From Polaribacter butkevichii (GTDB lineage: Bacteria; Bacteroidota; Bacteroidia; Flavobacteriales; Flavobacteriaceae): 64,000 bases of DNA. The notes beneath the pieces were generated by a model. The model made no database searches. It saw nothing but the letters and a program-made list of their open reading frames with translations, and was not told where the DNA came from. Positions 1 through 9,057 of the stretch are shown one piece after another. A program made the translations under genes and the position numbers. The DNA lies in contig NZ_CP150661.1 of assembly GCF_038024105.1 (NCBI RefSeq), positions 1,631,001-1,695,000 of the forward strand, in the 5' to 3' direction. The first letter of the stretch is position 1, and each line of letters opens with the position of its first letter.

Positions 1-80
1 CACAATACCATATAGCATCTTATCTTAATATTACACCTGTTCAATTAAGTCGAATTAGAAAGGAAATATACTCAAAATAA
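1..80 (+). CDS. Crp/Fnr-family transcriptional regulator, C-terminal end (partial)
   Basis: The reading frame from base 3 to a TAA at 78-80 encodes 25 residues ending a protein that begins before the window. The segment IASYLNITPVQLSRIRKEI looks like the recognition helix and tail of a Crp/Fnr-type winged helix-turn-helix; flavobacterial members typically end with IA-x-LGIT-x-x-LSRIRK. The effector domain is outside the window, so the ligand cannot be guessed. Two palindromic sites start 8 bases after the stop and could be its operators, which is inference only. Confidence 0.6.
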   Translation, partial: QYHIASYLNITPVQLSRIRKEIYSK

Positions 81-87
81 CCTATTC

Positions 88-121
88 AATTAACATATGT
101 TAATTTCTAACATAGGTTAAT
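88..121. promoter_or_regulatory. Two tandem palindromic operator-like sites
   Basis: AATTAACATATGTTAATT at 88-105 is a perfect 18-bp palindrome. A near copy of its core, TAACATAGGTTAAT, lies at 108-121 against TAACATATGTTAAT at 91-104, so the two sites are 17 bases apart centre to centre. Dyad sites of this size suit a dimeric regulator of the Crp/Fnr kind, and the gene ending at 80 is such a regulator. The sites lie just upstream of a TAGATTTG -7 box. Confidence 0.45.
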
Positions 122-125
122 ACCT

Positions 126-133
126 TAGATTTG
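126..133 (+). promoter_or_regulatory. Putative -7 promoter box (TAGATTTG)
   Basis: TAGATTTG matches the Bacteroidota -7 consensus TAnnTTTG exactly. No TTTG is found 19 bases upstream, where the second palindromic site lies instead, so the promoter would depend on or be blocked by a regulator. The predicted start near 138-141 lies upstream of a terminator hairpin and then the gene at 218. Confidence 0.4.
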
Positions 134-180
134 CAGAATATTATTTCCCCAATTTTATTGTTACATTAGCAATAAATATA

Positions 181-212
181 AAGGCTTATTTATTTTAAAT
201 AGGCCTTTTTTT
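181..212 (+). terminator. Intrinsic terminator or attenuator before the DUF6122 gene
   Basis: AAGGCTTATTT and AAATAGGCCTT form an 11-bp stem with one G-T pair and a 5-nt loop, followed by a run of seven T. It ends only 5 bases before the ATG at 218. It may terminate the upstream regulator transcript. If the box at 126-133 is a real promoter, it would also stop most transcripts before the next gene. Confidence 0.6.
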
Positions 213-217
213 AGTTT

Positions 218-526
218 ATGAAAATACCATTTATAATACACTACGGACTGCATTTTGTAGCGCCTCTTTTTATAGCTTACTTTTTCTTTAAAAGTAATTG
301 GAAAGTTGTTTATTTAATTTTTATCTGTTCTATGCTTGTAGATTTAGATCATTTATTAGCAACTCCAATTTTTGACAAAGATAGATGTAGTATTAACTTT
401 CATCCTTTGCATTCTTATATTGCCATCGCAATTTATAGTGTTGGGCTATTTTTTAAGAAAACAAGGGTACTCTGTATTGCTCTCTTATTTCATATGCTTA
501 CAGACTATATAGATTGTTATTTGTAA
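218..526 (+). CDS. DUF6122-like small integral membrane protein
   Basis: A 102-residue membrane protein with about three hydrophobic segments. Polar motifs are embedded in or beside them: His8 and His12, DLDH at 42-45, H62-x-x-H65, and H92-x3-D96-x-x-D99. This His/Asp pattern resembles the YbcI/DUF457 group of membrane-bound, metal-dependent hydrolase-like proteins, and the length and start fit the flavobacterial DUF6122 family. A catalytic role is inferred from the pattern only. The gene follows a terminator hairpin by 5 bases and converges on the flippase gene, overlapping its 3' end by 10 bases. Confidence 0.6.
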   Translation: MKIPFIIHYGLHFVAPLFIAYFFFKSNWKVVYLIFICSMLVDLDHLLATPIFDKDRCSINFHPLHSYIAIAIYSVGLFFKKTRVLCIALLFHMLTDYIDCYL

Positions 527-2004
527 TATTTTTTAAGCAAATTATCAAACTCATTAGAAATATTAAGTTTTAAAATTAAAAAGATATATACCACTATAAT
601 CAAAATACTTTTTAAAAGAATATTTATAATAGGATGTACAGGAAACTGCCAAACATAAATATCTGTTATAGGAAAATCCCAGAAATTAAAAGCCAAATAA
701 AGACCGATGATAATTAAAATCATCTGTAAAGACTTATCTGTAAAAGGAGTTATAGAAAACTTAGCTTTAACAAAAACCAACTTAAATGTATTTGCTAAAA
801 AGATAACAATTAAAGTTGCTAGAGCCAAACCATCTGTTCCCATATCTAATTCGTAATAAAAAAGTTTATTTAAAAGGTAAACAGATAAAGCCATAGAAAT
901 ACTAATGGGTAATGTTATTTTATAAAACTTAGAGTTATTTATAATAGCTCCATTATTCCCTAAAAAACCATTGTAAAGCTTCAGTACAGAAATCATAAGA
1001 ACTACCATTGTTCCTCCTCCATACTCTTTTGGTAACAAGTTAAATAACTGACCAACATTTGCATTTATTAACACAAAGAAAAGGCCGCTAATTAATAATA
1101 AGTTAATAGAACTCTTTTTATATAAAGAAGCTACTTCTTTATGATTTTCTTCATTTAACGTCTTAGAAGTTAAAGGCTGTAAAATGTTTAACATGGCTCT
1201 ACTAGGTGCCTCTATAAAAGAACCTATAAAAACGGCTACCGAATAATAAGCTGCAATTACTAAAGATTCCTTACCCGGAATCATAAATTTATCGATGTCT
1301 AAAATAATAGCGCCTGCACTTCCCGCTAAAATAATATATCCAGAAAAACGAATTACTTCTTTAAAGTTATCAGGCCTAGAAAGTGTAAATTTTGGCATGT
1401 ATAAACTAAGTGCATAAAACATCATTATAAACATTCTTAAAAAATAAGCACCCGTTAAATAGTAAATAAATTCAGGTTTTGTAATCAATTCAAAGTAAAC
1501 AGCAAATAACAGTATCATAACTATTACTCGATTCCAAAGTTCTTTTAATATATTACCAAAAACAGACTGAAACTGAACTTTAGCCCAAGAATAAAAAATC
1601 TCAAAATAAGAACAAGCAACTGCTATTAAGTAAATAACAAATGTATAATCTTTAATAATCGGGTTTTCTATGGATAGATAATCTCCAATTTCTTGATAAA
1701 ATAAATTACCAAAATAAGCTATGGGAATTGCAATTAATAATGGTAAAAAAATTACGGAAGATAAAAACTTATCTTTTTCTAATTTTGTAAAATAGCTAGA
1801 AAAAAACTTTACAATTGTATGATGAATTCCTAATGCAATTAACGGCATTAACAAATTAGATGTAGACAATAAAAAAGTTACCAAACCATAATACTCATCT
1901 TCTAAAAAACGGGTATATAAAAATAACGTATTTATCCCTCCAAAGGCAAACCCTAGATAAATAAAAAGTGTGTTTTTAAAAGACTGTTTTAATATAATTC
2001 CCAT
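517..2004 (-). CDS. Polysaccharide (O-antigen type) flippase, MATE/Wzx-like
   Basis: The 495-residue protein is hydrophobic throughout, with about 12-14 predicted membrane segments and no soluble domain. This is the size and look of the MVF/MATE-type polysaccharide exporters that flip lipid-linked glycans across the inner membrane. The N-terminus (a short Lys-containing lead, then a Gly-rich first helix) fits the family. It is last in a minus-strand operon with two glycosyltransferases and a methyltransferase, 1 base after the previous stop, so it probably exports the glycan they make. The substrate cannot be told from sequence. Confidence 0.8.
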   Translation of the reverse strand: MGIILKQSFKNTLFIYLGFAFGGINTLFLYTRFLEDEYYGLVTFLLSTSNLLMPLIALGIHHTIVKFFSSYFTKLEKDKFLSSVIFLPLLIAIPIAYFGNLFYQEIGDYLSIENPIIKDYTFVIYLIAVACSYFEIFYSWAKVQFQSVFGNILKELWNRVIVMILLFAVYFELITKPEFIYYLTGAYFLRMFIMMFYALSLYMPKFTLSRPDNFKEVIRFSGYIILAGSAGAIILDIDKFMIPGKESLVIAAYYSVAVFIGSFIEAPSRAMLNILQPLTSKTLNEENHKEVASLYKKSSINLLLISGLFFVLINANVGQLFNLLPKEYGGGTMVVLMISVLKLYNGFLGNNGAIINNSKFYKITLPISISMALSVYLLNKLFYYELDMGTDGLALATLIVIFLANTFKLVFVKAKFSITPFTDKSLQMILIIIGLYLAFNFWDFPITDIYVWQFPVHPIINILLKSILIIVVYIFLILKLNISNEFDNLLKKYYK

Positions 2005-2005
2005 T

Positions 2006-3271
2006 TTATAAATGTAAACTTTTAATAATCAAAGCTAACTCTTTGGTTAATTCTTTTCTGTGGTATTTCTCTATATTTTTAGAGTTTACATCTAAATTTC
2101 CTATTTTATATTGATGATATAATTTTTCTATTTCTGATGATAATTTCTCTTCATTATCAAAATCAAATACAACTCCAGCATGGGTTTCTTTTAAAATTTC
2201 TGATAAATCTCCATCTTCTGGACCGATGGCTACAATAGGTCTTTTTGCTGTTAAATATTCAAACAACTTTCCTGTTAAAATTCCTTTTGATTTTTCAACA
2301 TTCGGTATCAACAATAATAAAACCTGAGCTTTTTGTTGATAATTAATAGCTACATCATGAGAAACATACCCAACAAAATTTGTGTTATCAAGTAAATTAT
2401 TATGTGAAATCTGTTCTTTTACTTCATCTGAAATATCTCCAATAAAATTTAATTGTAAATCATTTTTAAAAGCTGAATTACCTATACATAATTGTTGTAA
2501 AACTTTAAATAATCTTTTAGGATTACTTTGTTTTGGCAATAAACCTATATAAGAAATTGAAAACTTAGCATCTAAAACAGTTGTGTTACTTGTTAAAACT
2601 TCATCATCAAAACCATTGGTAATCACTTCTATTCTACTTGCTTTTTTAGCAAATTCTTCTTTTAGAGAATTGCTAACAGTTAACACACAATTTGCATTTT
2701 TTAAAACACTTTCTTCTAACCTTTTATTTCTATTTTTAGCAAAAGACAATTGCTTAAAATCTTTGTTATAATATAAATCTGACCAAGGATCTCTAAAGTC
2801 TGCAAGCCATTTAATATTGTTTTTTTGATGTAATTTCTGAGCAATCAAATGCATACTATGTGGCGGACCGGTAGAAATTATCGTATCAATTTTATTAGCA
2901 TCTAAATACTTCTGAAGATACTTAACAGAAGGCTTTACCCAAAAAACTTTAGGATCTGGAATAAAAAAATTACCACGAATAAAAGACAAAACTCCCCCGT
3001 TACTTACATTAGAAATTCCGCTTTTTTGCTTTTTGTTCTTTTTCCAAAAAAGGACATCTGTAGGCTCCCAAATAGGTTGTTTTAAAATTTCTATATTATC
3101 GGGTACTTCATTAATAAGCGTAGCATCTTCTTTCGGATAATTGGCATTATCAACCGTATATACAACAGGTTCTATACCAAATTCTTGTAAATATTTTACA
3201 AACTTTAACCAACGTTGCACTCCAGAACCGCCTGCAGGTGGCCAATAATATGTAATTATTAATACTTTCAA
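2006..3271 (-). CDS. GT4-type glycosyltransferase with TTG start
   Basis: A 421-residue GT-B fold glycosyltransferase. The N-terminus MKVLIITYYWPPAGGSGVQR carries the Gly-rich loop of this group; DFRDPWSD sits near residue 160 and a C-terminal GKLFEYL...P segment fits the nucleotide-sugar binding Rossmann half. The start codon is TTG, overlapping the TGA of the upstream glycosyltransferase (TTGA). No ATG gives the conserved N-terminus, so translation is probably coupled. The donor sugar is unknown. It belongs to the surface-glycan operon with the flippase downstream. Confidence 0.8.
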   Translation of the reverse strand: MKVLIITYYWPPAGGSGVQRWLKFVKYLQEFGIEPVVYTVDNANYPKEDATLINEVPDNIEILKQPIWEPTDVLFWKKNKKQKSGISNVSNGGVLSFIRGNFFIPDPKVFWVKPSVKYLQKYLDANKIDTIISTGPPHSMHLIAQKLHQKNNIKWLADFRDPWSDLYYNKDFKQLSFAKNRNKRLEESVLKNANCVLTVSNSLKEEFAKKASRIEVITNGFDDEVLTSNTTVLDAKFSISYIGLLPKQSNPKRLFKVLQQLCIGNSAFKNDLQLNFIGDISDEVKEQISHNNLLDNTNFVGYVSHDVAINYQQKAQVLLLLIPNVEKSKGILTGKLFEYLTAKRPIVAIGPEDGDLSEILKETHAGVVFDFDNEEKLSSEIEKLYHQYKIGNLDVNSKNIEKYHRKELTKELALIIKSLHL

Positions 3272-4512
3272 GACTCTAAATTATCGTATAAATGTAGCAG
3301 TTTTTTTTCAGTAAACTCCCAGTTTAAATCACCATTGTAGGCTAACTCAAAACCATTAGCAGCTTTTTGGGTTGCTAGCTCATAATTATTATAAATTTCT
3401 ACCACTTCCTTAGAAAAACTATTGGCTTTTCCTGCTTTAAAAATGAATCCAATGTCATTCGATTTTACAACTCTTTCTAAAGGAGCGCAATTAGATACTA
3501 ATAACGGTTTTTTTGATAGTAAAACCTGATATAATTTATGCGGAATGGTACTTTCTGTATGTAGATTAGAAATATGAGGAATAATATTTACAGCAGAACT
3601 TTGCATAATTCTAGCAACTTCTTTAAATGGTTGACTACCGTAAATAACTACATTTTTACGAACATCAAATTCATCTATTAAATTTTCTAAATAATTTCTC
3701 ACATCTTTATTTGCAGGACCTACGAGTGCCAATAATGCATTAGGGATTTGTTTAGAAACCTCTTGCATCCCTTCAATGGCTGTTTGTAATCCTCTATGAG
3801 GTCCAAACCCACCAAGGTACGAAATAATAAATTGATCTTTATGTGCCTTAAAAAATGAATCTTCGATTGTATTAAAATTCGCAACAAAGTCTTTTTTTTC
3901 CGAATTGGTAATTACAGTAATTTTACTTTCATCTATTAAGGTATCAGCAACAATTCTGTCTTTCATCTCCTCTACAACCGCAATAATATTATCATACTTT
4001 TTTATAATACGGTTTTCATAATTTTGCCATCTATTACAATTAAAAAATAGTTTATTTTTTAATCTTATTACAGGATTCTTTCTCCAAGAAAACCAAGTTA
4101 ATAAAGCAGCTGCATAATTTTCATGTAAATCTAAAACAGATTTTAAATGGTACTTTTTAGCTGCTAAAAACCCAGTTTTTGCAAGAGGTAAATCATGCAC
4201 ATGAAGTACATTAATATTATTTTTTTTGATAATTTCTGGTAAAATCTCATGAAACTTTGGATGCACAAAATTGATAGCTAATCGCATATCAATCAATCCT
4301 TTTTCTGTAAAACTTTTGTAGTAGATATCTCTTAATACAGTTACATTATTAATTACCTCTATTTTTTGATCATTTTCTTTTCTACAACATAAAACAAATA
4401 CAGTGTGTTTTAAGGCTAAAGACTCAGCTTCTTTTCTAACTCTTATATCTGCAGGATAATATCCATCTACAATCATTAAAATAGATTGCACTTTTGGTTT
4501 ATTTGGTTGCAT
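3268..4512 (-). CDS. GT4-family glycosyltransferase
   Basis: Starting at the ATG at 4512 gives 414 residues beginning MQPNKPKVQSILMIVD, with the GT4 features of an early YPADIRVRKEAESL loop, a HVHDLP motif near residue 118, and a C-terminal YLGGFGPHRGL segment that fits a Rossmann donor site. The frame is open further upstream, but that extension lies in the methyltransferase gene and resembles no glycosyltransferase N-terminus, so it was rejected. The gene overlaps the methyltransferase by 14 bases and the next glycosyltransferase by 4, suggesting translational coupling. Acceptor and donor are unknown. Confidence 0.78.
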   Translation of the reverse strand: MQPNKPKVQSILMIVDGYYPADIRVRKEAESLALKHTVFVLCCRKENDQKIEVINNVTVLRDIYYKSFTEKGLIDMRLAINFVHPKFHEILPEIIKKNNINVLHVHDLPLAKTGFLAAKKYHLKSVLDLHENYAAALLTWFSWRKNPVIRLKNKLFFNCNRWQNYENRIIKKYDNIIAVVEEMKDRIVADTLIDESKITVITNSEKKDFVANFNTIEDSFFKAHKDQFIISYLGGFGPHRGLQTAIEGMQEVSKQIPNALLALVGPANKDVRNYLENLIDEFDVRKNVVIYGSQPFKEVARIMQSSAVNIIPHISNLHTESTIPHKLYQVLLSKKPLLVSNCAPLERVVKSNDIGFIFKAGKANSFSKEVVEIYNNYELATQKAANGFELAYNGDLNWEFTEKKLLHLYDNLES

Positions 4513-5014
4513 ACACTGCGTAATATCTTGGAGTAAATTTGCGTAAAATAGGTCTAAATCCAATTTTATCAATCGGGCTTGTCCATTTTTCTTTTTCTTG
4601 AATTTTCCAATCAGATTTTTCCAACAACCAATCAAATTGCCAATCTTCAAACTCATGATAATGCCGGTCCCACATATCGGTTTTACTTCTATAGGCTTTT
4701 GCAAACCATAAATTTAGAGGAATGGTTGCAATTAATTTAGTTGCTTCAATTTCTCTCAACACATTAAAAGGTGCTAATAAGTGTTCAAAAATTTCGAAAG
4801 CCGTAATAGCATCCACCTTATGTTTTTTTACTATTTCTGGCAGAATATCTAAATCTTCTCCTTCTGTATTAATTACAGTGTACCCGTTTTGTTCCATAAT
4901 TTCAGAAAAAGGATTTCTAATACCTAAATCTAAAATTACTGCCGGACTTGGTAGTACTTTTTGCAAAAAAGCTAAAGTGTGTTCGTATCTTTTAGATGGA
5001 ATTTTACTATACAT
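4499..5014 (-). CDS. Class I SAM-dependent methyltransferase, short form
   Basis: A 171-residue protein with a motif-I-like strand and loop VILDLGIRNPFSE near residue 27, an acidic strand end (NTEGEDLD), and AFEIFEHLLAP where these enzymes keep motif IV. The Gly-rich loop is degenerate (DLGIRNP instead of DxGxGxG). It is shorter than the usual 200-250 residues. It overlaps YfhO upstream by 8 bases and the glycosyltransferase downstream by 14. A role in methylating a glycan or lipid-linked sugar is inferred from context. Confidence 0.65.
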   Translation of the reverse strand: MYSKIPSKRYEHTLAFLQKVLPSPAVILDLGIRNPFSEIMEQNGYTVINTEGEDLDILPEIVKKHKVDAITAFEIFEHLLAPFNVLREIEATKLIATIPLNLWFAKAYRSKTDMWDRHYHEFEDWQFDWLLEKSDWKIQEKEKWTSPIDKIGFRPILRKFTPRYYAVYATK

Positions 5015-7430
5015 TCATTTTTGTTTTCTTTTGATTATAAAAAATTCCACCAGCTGTTATCAACAATAATAAAGCATACGATGATAATGAAATAATTTTT
5101 CCTTGCTGAATTACTTTTGGCTCAAACTTAAATTCGATGATATGTTCTCCGGCAGGAATTGTCATCCCGCGTAACACATAATTTACTCTTACATGTGGTG
5201 TTAATTTTCCATCAACATAAGCATTCCAACCATCTTTATAATAGATTTCAGAAAAAACGGCAAACTGATTTTTTGCTGTTTTAGATTGATACGTTAACGT
5301 GGTAACATCATACTTTAAAAGTTTTATAGTTGCTGTTGTATCTATTTCTTTCGGAAAACTAATTTTACTTTCTTTAGAAGCCTCTTTTTGATAAACAGCA
5401 AATTTCTTGGTGTTTAATGAATCTAAAGCTTGTATTTCTTCATTTGCAGAACCTACAACTTTTACACGTTCTACAAACCAAGCATTGCCATTAGCATCTG
5501 GGTTTAATTGCGATTGCTTTTCTCCTTTATCATTACCAATAATAAAATACTTTGTGTTTAACATGTTTAAAACTTGCATGTTATTTTTAGCAATTTGAAA
5601 ATCGAACAATTCTTGATAACGTCCTAATTTTGCGGCATGATACCCACCTATCGATTGATGAAAATAAGAGGTACTTCCATCATTCATTGGGTTTACTGTA
5701 AAATTACCAACTCTATAATGTGTTTTGTCTTGCAATATCATTTTATCGGCTGTAGAAGCTGTAAATGGTTTTTCTATTTTTCTTGCTGATTTAAAATCGT
5801 CTTCATTTACATATTTCTTGTCCACAGAAATTAAATCGAACAACACAAAAACCGTTAATGCAATTACTGCAATCCCTTGTTTTAGTTTATTTTTTAACAG
5901 CATCCATAAAACACCTGCAGAAAGTATCATTAAAAATAACGAACGCAAAGTATCCATAAATAACATCGATTTTCTATCAGAAATAATAGCATCTGTTAAA
6001 CCTGGTAACTGTTTGTATTGAGCATCTCTTATTCCTTCAAAAGTAGAAAATCCGTGTGCTAATAAAAATCCTACAATAATTAGTCCTCCAAAAGTATATA
6101 TTGCTTTTTTAAGTGCGTCTTGTTTTTCATCCGAAGAAATTTTAGAAGAAAAGAATTGTTTTAATGCCAATATCCCTAAAATAGGCACACATAATTCGGC
6201 TATGATTTGTATGGATGAAACTGCTCTAAATTTATTGTATAAAGGAAAGTAATCAATAAAAAAGTTGGTTAAAACATCAAAATTCCTTCCCCAACTCATT
6301 AAAATTGAAAAGACTGTTGCAGCAACTAACCATTGTTTTAAACGTCCTTTTACCAAGAAAATTCCTAAGAAAAATAGAAAGAAAATTACGGCACCAATAT
6401 AAGCAGGTGCTTCTACAATATTTTGATCTCCCCAATAGGTAAGTGCCTGCGCAGAATACTCCTTTGCTGCGCTTTTACCTGCTTTATCCTCTATGGTTTG
6501 AAAAAAGTTAGAATCTTCTCCTAATTTTTCAACCGTTCCCCCACCCATAAAACGTGGAATGAATAAATTAAAAGTCTCTAATTTGGCATAACTATATTCT
6601 GTAATATAAGCTTTATCTAATCCTTTACTGGCCGCTTTTTTTGTTCCATCAGGATTAATTGTTAATTCAGATTTCCCTCTAGTACTATGATCTGCATATT
6701 CTTTCATGGCCATTAAACGAGAAGAATTAGCTCCAATGCCTAATAAAACCGCAGCAAGAATTACAACAACTTGTTTTATAAAAGTAGGAATTATCTTTTC
6801 TTTAACGGCATGGATCAATTCTACAATACCTAAAATTATTAAGGCAAAGCCCAAATAATAGGTCATCTGAGGATGATTTGTATAAATTTCTAAAGCCATT
6901 GCGACTCCAGTTACCAAAAAACCCAAAATATATCGTTTCTGAAAAACCCATAATAATCCCGCTAAAACCAAAGGCATATATGCAATTGCATGCGCTTTTG
7001 CATTATGTCCTGCTCCAAAAATAATGATGAGATAAGTAGAAAAACCAAAGGCGAGCGATCCTAAAATAGCCAATCTCCAATTGACTTTTAACGCCATCAT
7101 TAACACAAAAAAACTTAAAAAATACAAAAAAGTATAATCTGCTGGTCTTGGTAAAAAACGTAAAATTCTATCTAAAACCCTTACAAAATCATTCGGATAA
7201 TAGGCACTTACCTGATATGCTGGCATCCCGCTAAAAGAAGCACCTGTCCAATAAGGTTCTGCATTCTTATCTGCTCTAAAATCATTAATCTCTTTTACCA
7301 TTCCGGTAAATTGAGTAATATCAGACTGATTTAGTTTTTCTCCTTTTAAAAGCGGATGAAAATAGATAATGGAAGCCAAAGCAAAAATGGCCACAGCACC
7401 TACATAAGGTAAAAATTTGGTGAATTTCAT
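5007..7430 (-). CDS. YfhO-family multi-spanning membrane protein
   Basis: An 807-residue protein with about a dozen membrane helices, a large extracytoplasmic region, and a final helix at the C-terminus. Residues around 726-779 carry the segment EIYYKDGWNAYVDGK, followed by a beta-rich stretch typical of YfhO proteins. In Firmicutes YfhO is needed for glycosylation of lipoteichoic acid and resembles GT-C glycosyltransferases; whether this homologue transfers sugar is unproven. It sits in the glycan operon, 3 bases after the DUF4834 gene and overlapping the methyltransferase by 8, which supports a role in surface-glycan assembly. Confidence 0.82.
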   Translation of the reverse strand: MKFTKFLPYVGAVAIFALASIIYFHPLLKGEKLNQSDITQFTGMVKEINDFRADKNAEPYWTGASFSGMPAYQVSAYYPNDFVRVLDRILRFLPRPADYTFLYFLSFFVLMMALKVNWRLAILGSLAFGFSTYLIIIFGAGHNAKAHAIAYMPLVLAGLLWVFQKRYILGFLVTGVAMALEIYTNHPQMTYYLGFALIILGIVELIHAVKEKIIPTFIKQVVVILAAVLLGIGANSSRLMAMKEYADHSTRGKSELTINPDGTKKAASKGLDKAYITEYSYAKLETFNLFIPRFMGGGTVEKLGEDSNFFQTIEDKAGKSAAKEYSAQALTYWGDQNIVEAPAYIGAVIFFLFFLGIFLVKGRLKQWLVAATVFSILMSWGRNFDVLTNFFIDYFPLYNKFRAVSSIQIIAELCVPILGILALKQFFSSKISSDEKQDALKKAIYTFGGLIIVGFLLAHGFSTFEGIRDAQYKQLPGLTDAIISDRKSMLFMDTLRSLFLMILSAGVLWMLLKNKLKQGIAVIALTVFVLFDLISVDKKYVNEDDFKSARKIEKPFTASTADKMILQDKTHYRVGNFTVNPMNDGSTSYFHQSIGGYHAAKLGRYQELFDFQIAKNNMQVLNMLNTKYFIIGNDKGEKQSQLNPDANGNAWFVERVKVVGSANEEIQALDSLNTKKFAVYQKEASKESKISFPKEIDTTATIKLLKYDVTTLTYQSKTAKNQFAVFSEIYYKDGWNAYVDGKLTPHVRVNYVLRGMTIPAGEHIIEFKFEPKVIQQGKIISLSSYALLLLITAGGIFYNQKKTKMNV

Positions 7431-7433
7431 AAA

Positions 7434-7694
7434 TTATTCTATTTCTTCAAAATCCACATATTCTCCAACAGAGTTTTTACTTTGTTGTTGGCTACTTGGT
7501 TTTTTATCTATTACGGTTTCTCCTTCAGAAACAGTACTTTTTTGTTCTTGTTGCGCTCCTCCATATTGCTGTTCTGCCTTCTTTTGAATTGTTTCCGCTG
7601 CTTTTTTAATTAAAAAAGGCGCAAATAATTTTGCTAAAAACTTAAAAGCATAATAAAAAAGAACAATAAAAAAAATTGTTTTTAATAATCCCAT
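7434..7694 (-). CDS. DUF4834 family small membrane protein
   Basis: An 86-residue protein with one N-terminal hydrophobic helix (about residues 4-32, interrupted by Lys) and a Gln/Lys/Ser-rich soluble tail ending in YVDFEEIE. This matches the DUF4834 family, which in flavobacteria usually lies next to yfhO. Function is unknown. It is the first gene of the minus-strand glycan operon. A TATATTTG sequence ends 1 base before its ATG, too close to be the promoter for this start, and a TATTTTTG lies at 7723-7730. Confidence 0.65.
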   Translation of the reverse strand: MGLLKTIFFIVLFYYAFKFLAKLFAPFLIKKAAETIQKKAEQQYGGAQQEQKSTVSEGETVIDKKPSSQQQSKNSVGEYVDFEEIE

Positions 7695-7823
7695 TCAAAT
7701 ATATATTTATAAAAAAATCAATCAAAAATAACAATTTGAACACAATTGAAGCGTTTAGAAACTATAAAACTTTCTTAAACTCAAAAAACTATCGTTTGCT
7801 TTTAAAAAATAGCTTTTTTAACC

Positions 7824-7831
7824 TATGTTTG
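7824..7831 (+). promoter_or_regulatory. Putative -7 box (TATGTTTG) of the 7873 gene
   Basis: An exact TAnnTTTG match 41 bases upstream of the ATG at 7873, in the spacer between divergent genes. The -33 position shows only TTTA (7801-7804, spacer 19), so the match is half strong. Confidence 0.45.
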
Positions 7832-7872
7832 TGTAACAGATAGATACAACTTATAAAATCGTATCCTAATTT

Positions 7873-9027
7873 ATGAAAAAACTTTTTCTACAACTTTCTA
7901 TCACCTTTATTATACTTGTAAACCATTCCTTACAAGCACAATACACAGATATCATAAACTCCAATAAACCTGGTTTTTCGGAAAGCCCTTATAGTGTTGG
8001 TACTGGCGTTTATCAGTTTGAGAGTAATTTTTTCTTTAAAAATACAAGTGTAGAACCTCTTTTTTCGAGACCACAAGCTTATGGTGCAGATTTACTTTTT
8101 AGAACTGGTTTTTTTCTTGAAAAATTAGAATTAAATGCTCAAGTAACCTATCAAAAAGATAAAGTAGCTTTTAAAAACATATTTACGTCTCATTATTTTA
8201 CTTCTGGTTTTAGTAAATTTACCATTGGTGCAAAGTATTTATTGTTTCAACCAGAATACACCGATAAGACAAAAGAAATTAGAAGTTGGAGAAGACGAAA
8301 CGCATATGACAAAAAACGTTTAATACCTTCTGTAGCTCTTTATTTAGGTGTAAATACAGATGTTGTAAGTAAAGATTATAAAGCAGAAAGTGTATCGCCA
8401 AAACTAGGTCTACTACTGCAACAAAACCTTACCGACGAGTTTAATATTATTTATAATGTGTATTATGATAAAATGGGAACCGATTTTTCTGAATTCTCAT
8501 ACATCATTACCGCTACCCAAAACTTTAACTACAATTGGTCTGGTTTTTTGGAGCATCAAGCAACCTATTTAAATGATCAAAATAATTTAAATTTAGGTGC
8601 TGGTTTAGCCTATCTTTTTCATCAAGATTTACAAATTAACACCTCTGCCAGATATCTTAAAGAAGGGAAATCTCAAGGTTTTTATGCTGGTTTAGGAATC
8701 TCTTACAGAATTGATGCACATCACGATGCATATACCGATTTAGACGAAAACGGAAAACAACTAAAAAGCACTCCAATAAGTAGATATAATAAAAAACAAA
8801 ATAGTTTCTTTAATAGAATTTTTAATATTTTCAAGAAAAAAGACAAAGAGAAAACAATTAAAAAAAGAAGCAGAAAAAGAAGTAGAGAAAGTGCTTCAAA
8901 AAAAGAAAAGAAAGGTGGCTTTTTAGGGATTTTTGGTAAGAAAAAGAAAAAAGAAGAAACAGAAATAGAAAAACTAGAACGAGAAATTAAAGAGTTAGAG
9001 AAAGAAGTTGAAAAGGAAGATGACTAA
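7873..9027 (+). CDS. Secreted outer-membrane beta-barrel protein (transporter-like)
   Basis: A 384-residue protein with a signal peptide (cleavage after LQA, about residue 22), then NKPGFSESPYSVGTGVYQFE and amphipathic strands typical of the MetA-pathway/transporter-like outer-membrane family (PF13557 type). From about residue 300 it becomes extremely Lys/Glu-rich, ending in a short charged heptad-like tail. That tail is unusual for a barrel and may lie in the periplasm or be disordered. Its role is not known. The next gene starts 30 bases downstream behind its own -7 box. Confidence 0.6.
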   Translation: MKKLFLQLSITFIILVNHSLQAQYTDIINSNKPGFSESPYSVGTGVYQFESNFFFKNTSVEPLFSRPQAYGADLLFRTGFFLEKLELNAQVTYQKDKVAFKNIFTSHYFTSGFSKFTIGAKYLLFQPEYTDKTKEIRSWRRRNAYDKKRLIPSVALYLGVNTDVVSKDYKAESVSPKLGLLLQQNLTDEFNIIYNVYYDKMGTDFSEFSYIITATQNFNYNWSGFLEHQATYLNDQNNLNLGAGLAYLFHQDLQINTSARYLKEGKSQGFYAGLGISYRIDAHHDAYTDLDENGKQLKSTPISRYNKKQNSFFNRIFNIFKKKDKEKTIKKRSRKRSRESASKKEKKGGFLGIFGKKKKKEETEIEKLEREIKELEKEVEKEDD

Positions 9028-9045
9028 AATAACAATTAGAAATAC

Positions 9046-9053
9046 TATTTTTG
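9046..9053 (+). promoter_or_regulatory. -7 box (TATTTTTG) 4 nt before an ATG
   Basis: TATTTTTG matches TAnnTTTG exactly and is followed by TAAT and then the ATG at 9058. With the usual few-base distance from box to transcription start, the mRNA would begin at or next to the start codon. No clear TTTG is seen at the -33 position. Confidence 0.45.
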
Positions 9054-9057
9054 TAAT

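Noticed and set aside
4513..4704. N-terminal extension of the glycosyltransferase (64 extra codons)
   Set aside because: It lies inside the methyltransferase gene in another frame and shows no resemblance to the glycosyltransferase family. The conserved start begins at the ATG at 4512.
7696..7703. TATATTTG directly before the DUF4834 ATG as a promoter
   Set aside because: It ends 1 base before the ATG, so transcription would start inside the gene; a chance match in AT-rich DNA is more likely.
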